From positions 1 to 9,109 of the forward strand of contig CAMDDI010000133.1 of the NCBI GenBank assembly GCA_945890905.1: a stretch of DNA of 9,109 bases. The letters run 5' to 3'. Below the pieces are notes generated by a model. That model searched no databases and was not told where the DNA came from. It worked only from the letters and a program-made list of their open reading frames with translations. The position numbers and the translations under genes are program-made. Each line of letters begins with the position of its first letter. Position 1 is the stretch's first letter. The DNA is from Bacteriovorax stolpii. GTDB lineage: Bacteria; Bdellovibrionota; Bacteriovoracia; Bacteriovoracales; Bacteriovoracaceae. Positions 6,521-9,109 of the stretch are shown here, piece by piece.

Positions 6521-7405
6521 ATGAAAAAGTATTTCGTTTTACATCCGTCAGTCTTTAAACTCGACGGAGGGGCCATGTTTGGAATTATTCCTAAACCACT
6601 TTGGTCCAGAGCTATCCCTTCAGACGAGCAAAATCGTATTCTATTGAGTTTACGTGTCATGTTAATTCAAACGGCCCACCGAAACATTCTGGTTGATACG
6701 GGAATTGGGGATTACCACGGAGAAAAATTTAATGATCGATTCGGAGTTCAAGGAGAAAAAAATCCTTTAGTTGAAACCCTAAAAAATCTTTATCAGCTAA
6801 ATCCTGGAGACATCACTGATTTGATTGTTACACACCTGCATTTTGACCATGTAGGGGGCCTGGGAACCCATGAAGGGCATCATCAAAATCTTTTCCCTAA
6901 TGCGACTCTTCACATCCATCGTCAGCACTATGACTACGCTCTCCAACCCACGGCCCGGGATTCAGGATCTTTTCAAAAAGAATATTTCAAACCTCTGATC
7001 GAAAATGCTGAACAAAATAAAAAAGTTCATTGGGTGACAGGGGAAGAGGGCGAAATTCTAAAAGATGGCGAAGATGTCATCAAGTTCCGCTGCTCTCATG
7101 GCCACACACCTTTCTTGCTTCACCCCTACGACGAAAAATTTATCTACATGGCCGACTTAGTTCCCACAAGTCATCACATCTCAATCCCATGGGTGATGGG
7201 TTATGACATTTCTCCCGGACGCACAACCGTGGATAAGGCTCAGTTTTATCGCTTTATTCTCGAAAAAAATTTAACTCTAATTTTTGAACACGATATGGAG
7301 AACTGGGGAGCAAAAATCAAGGTCAAAGGCGAAGACTATGAAGTCGCTCAAAGATTTACGGTTGCGGAGATTGATCATCAGAAGTATCAATTATCTTTTG
7401 ATTAA
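6521..7405 (+). CDS. Metallo-beta-lactamase-fold hydrolase
   Basis: The 294-residue protein has the full dinuclear-zinc site of the superfamily. This comprises THLHFDHVGG with His105, His107, Asp109 and His110, then His195 in SHGHTP, Asp212 in YMADLVPT and His257 in FEHD. LVDTGIGDYHG (58-67) is the usual strand-turn before the first motif. There is no signal peptide or membrane segment, so it is probably cytoplasmic. Overall layout, including an N-terminal segment before the fold and the spacing of the motifs, resembles the group that contains the lactonase YtnP and other lactone or ester hydrolases. The substrate cannot be read from sequence, and glyoxalase II- or arylsulfatase-like activities are alternatives. 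GAGGGA (6510-6515) precedes the ATG by 5 nt. The gene diverges from sucC, and its last 50 bp overlap the 3' end of the convergent gene on the other strand. There is no terminator after it. Confidence 0.9.
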   Translation: MKKYFVLHPSVFKLDGGAMFGIIPKPLWSRAIPSDEQNRILLSLRVMLIQTAHRNILVDTGIGDYHGEKFNDRFGVQGEKNPLVETLKNLYQLNPGDITDLIVTHLHFDHVGGLGTHEGHHQNLFPNATLHIHRQHYDYALQPTARDSGSFQKEYFKPLIENAEQNKKVHWVTGEEGEILKDGEDVIKFRCSHGHTPFLLHPYDEKFIYMADLVPTSHHISIPWVMGYDISPGRTTVDKAQFYRFILEKNLTLIFEHDMENWGAKIKVKGEDYEVAQRFTVAEIDHQKYQLSFD

Positions 7406-8714
7406 TATCAGCTTTAACTTCAGTAAAGATTCTTCGGACATCATCCTGGATGACTGCTAACTTTACCCTTCGAGGTCTCTCTAGCTTTTGCAACCCCTCG
7501 ATGATTTTCATCGATTCAAGACCAATGTTTTTTCCAGTTAAGCGAATCAAACTTTCATAGTCTCGCCCCTGAGAAATCCGGGCCAGTTCAGCCGAAGGAA
7601 TTTTATGGAAATATTCTTCATTGGATATTACAAATCGCGTAAGGGTGTGTCCAAACTTCTTAGTATAGGCTTCTACACCCTCCTTTAAAGTTGCAGGGAA
7701 TTTTCGTGAATCCTTGGCCAAAAGTTCTATGAAAAAACTCTCAATTTGAAGAGTGATCGCCAAAAGGGTCTGGAGCTTCTCTTGAAGACTTTGCCAAAAA
7801 TAATCATCTTGTTTTTTCTGCGCTTCAAGAATGAGCATTTTGCGTTTGATAATTTTATCTAAGATCGCATTATATTCTACTGCACCTTTATGATAGAGAA
7901 CGACTTTCATACGACCCATGTACTTGTCATCAGGAGGCGAAAAATAATTCCCTAACTTTGCGGAAAGTGTGTCCCATTGGCAGTTAGAGGCGGCGATATC
8001 AACTTCATAAAGTCCTGGAATGATTTTCTGTCCCATCGAGAATTCAAAGCGGTCAAAATCGGCTACATGAGAAGTGAGCATGGTTTTGCTCTTAAAAACG
8101 ACTTGTTGATCTCCCGAAGTCAGAAGCTTCCCATCAATAGATTTGAAAGTCGCTTCAACCTGACACTTTTGAAAACCTGCTGTCACAAACCAGATGTGAG
8201 TATAATCATAGGGAACATACTCTTTAAAAAAAATTTTCTTGGTCCACCCTTGAAAGTTCACTTCCTCTTGGATTTTTTGATGGAGTTCTAAACTCATGTG
8301 TGGATAACGGCGAATAGCTATTTTTTCCTGCCCTTTAAGCCACTGAAAGACTGAGATCGTCCCCAAGAGCGAAATAGTAGCAACACCTAGAAAGATGATT
8401 GTACTTTTTTTTGGGACTTTCTTAATTTCGGGAGTTCGTTCTTCAACAATCTCTTCATCGTCCGGCAATGGTGGTGGAGAGAAGTCATCCATGATGGGGA
8501 GAGGTGGAAGTTCAACTGAGCGGTCAAAGAGAATGCGAACCGTAATAGGATCGGTCAAACCTTCTGCCCATACTCGAGAATCCAGAGAGAGATTTTTTTT
8601 CTCATGACGCTGCTTAAGGGCCTGAAGTGAATAAGGTCCCTCATGTCCTGAATGGAGCATGATAAACCACTTAATAGTTTCCTTGTCAGTCCACTCAAAA
8701 TTTGACAACTTCAT
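7356..8714 (-). CDS. Membrane-anchored GYF_2-like domain protein, function unknown
   Basis: This 452-residue protein has three parts. Residues 15-65 (KWFIMLHSGHEGPYSLQALK through VWAEGLTDP) match the GYF_2/DUF4339 pattern, with the core GPYS at 26-29 and VWAEG at 48-52. This domain usually mediates protein contacts. A proline- and acid-rich linker (69-100, with LPPLP and PPPLP) leads to one transmembrane helix at about 104-125. Lysines before it suggest an inside N-terminus, leaving about 325 residues in the periplasm. The outer part begins with a beta-rich region (about 170-275) holding the only two cysteines visible outside, Cys184 and Cys245, a possible disulfide. A charged alpha-helical region (about 280-440) follows. 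I recognise no enzyme motif. I took the ATG at 8714 because the domain begins soon after it; a TTG at 8768 would add 18 residues. Neither has a clear ribosome site. Confidence 0.75.
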   Translation of the reverse strand: MKLSNFEWTDKETIKWFIMLHSGHEGPYSLQALKQRHEKKNLSLDSRVWAEGLTDPITVRILFDRSVELPPLPIMDDFSPPPLPDDEEIVEERTPEIKKVPKKSTIIFLGVATISLLGTISVFQWLKGQEKIAIRRYPHMSLELHQKIQEEVNFQGWTKKIFFKEYVPYDYTHIWFVTAGFQKCQVEATFKSIDGKLLTSGDQQVVFKSKTMLTSHVADFDRFEFSMGQKIIPGLYEVDIAASNCQWDTLSAKLGNYFSPPDDKYMGRMKVVLYHKGAVEYNAILDKIIKRKMLILEAQKKQDDYFWQSLQEKLQTLLAITLQIESFFIELLAKDSRKFPATLKEGVEAYTKKFGHTLTRFVISNEEYFHKIPSAELARISQGRDYESLIRLTGKNIGLESMKIIEGLQKLERPRRVKLAVIQDDVRRIFTEVKADINQKIIDTSDDQSPQP

Positions 8715-8744
8715 TAGTACCACTAGGGAAAATAAGATTATTTT

Positions 8745-9109
8745 ATGACGAAGCCCACCAACACTCAATCACAAAAGCGCTTTGAAGAATCATTGGGCTC
8801 TCTTTTTATTCCGGCGACTGAAGCAAAAGAATGTATTCTCTTCCTCAAGAGCTCTTCAGACATCGGAGTGATCAGAAACGGGGGAAGAAATGGTGCTCGT
8901 TTTGCGCCCCAATCACTGCTCTCTCACTTTAAAAAATTAAGCCTAACTAGCAAGCTTAAAACTCATCACTTTAAGGAAATTGAAGTTGCCTCAATCCATG
9001 AGGAAGAAGCAGATTTTAAAATCTCACAAATTCAGCAATCCTCTCGTATTCAAAATGCAATCAATCAAGAGAATGCTGCCTTTGTATGCCATATCGGCGG
9101 AGGTCATGA
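8745..9109 (+). CDS. Arginase/formimidoylglutamase-family hydrolase, N-terminal part (cut by window edge)
   Basis: Only the first 121 residues are inside the window. GVIRNGGRNGARFAPQSLL (41-59) is the ureohydrolase pattern in which a glycine and Arg-rich turn precedes the GP-type segment. FVCHIGGGH (113-121) is the first manganese-binding motif, and His121 would be a metal ligand. The next codon starts with GA, compatible with the Asp that normally follows. The family cleaves guanidino or formimino groups from arginine, agmatine, formiminoglutamate or related compounds at a binuclear manganese centre. The closest look is to formimidoylglutamase (HutG)-like members, but the part that sets substrate choice is missing. 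No hut genes are visible nearby. The start is the only Met in the visible frame, but the nearest Shine-Dalgarno-like AGGGA (8725-8729) lies 15 nt away, which is far. It diverges from the GYF_2 gene, 30 bp between start codons. Confidence 0.8.
   Translation, partial: MTKPTNTQSQKRFEESLGSLFIPATEAKECILFLKSSSDIGVIRNGGRNGARFAPQSLLSHFKKLSLTSKLKTHHFKEIEVASIHEEEADFKISQIQQSSRIQNAINQENAAFVCHIGGGH

Noticed and set aside
8715..8768. Hydrophobic N-terminal extension of the GYF_2 protein as a signal peptide
   Set aside because: The extra 18 residues depend on a TTG start without a ribosome site and overlap the divergent gene; the cytoplasmic GYF_2-like domain would be misplaced behind a signal.
1..9109. 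Mobile elements, CRISPR arrays, tRNA or rRNA genes, toxin-antitoxin or phage-defence genes
   Set aside because: I found no transposase, regular spaced repeats, tRNA-like folds or defence domains; the window is mainly housekeeping.

Overview
The window looks like a core-metabolism stretch of a bacterial chromosome of moderate to low GC. It is almost fully coding, with short gaps and mostly strong AGGAG-type ribosome binding sites. I infer a member of the Bdellovibrionota (Bdellovibrio/Bacteriovorax-like) or a related Gram-negative lineage. The grounds are a CarD/CdnL regulator next to aminoacyl-tRNA synthetases, a small secreted barrel-like protein ending in Phe, and an anchored GYF_2-type protein. 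This placement was not tested against any database.

Layout: positions 1-2916 hold a minus-strand cluster read in the order carD, gltX, cysS, with cysS cut by the left edge. gltX and cysS are 11 nt apart, with cysS's ribosome site beginning inside the second of gltX's two tandem stop codons. A small hairpin overlaps the gltX ribosome site. Positions 3052-3720 hold a single-gene unit: a putative outer-membrane beta-barrel protein with a strong terminator and a dyad in its leader. Positions 3835-6439 hold a complete-looking operon on the minus strand. It has a near-consensus sigma70 promoter, then sucC, sucD, ndk and an intrinsic terminator. The two subunits of succinyl-CoA synthetase are one base apart, and nucleoside diphosphate kinase follows.

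Positions 6521-7405 (plus strand) encode a metallo-beta-lactamase-fold hydrolase that diverges from sucC. Its 3' end overlaps, tail to tail by 50 bp, a minus-strand gene for a membrane-anchored GYF_2-domain protein of unknown function. Divergent from that gene, and only 30 bp away, starts an arginase/formimidoylglutamase-family gene that runs off the right edge.

Functionally, the left side serves translation (Glu and Cys charging) under a global transcription factor. The centre links TCA-cycle substrate-level phosphorylation to nucleotide balancing. The right side is accessory metabolism and an unknown envelope protein. I see no mobile element, CRISPR array, RNA gene or clearly new multi-gene system. 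The most interesting leads are the hairpin before gltX, the uncharacterised GYF_2 protein, and the overlapping gene arrangements on the right.
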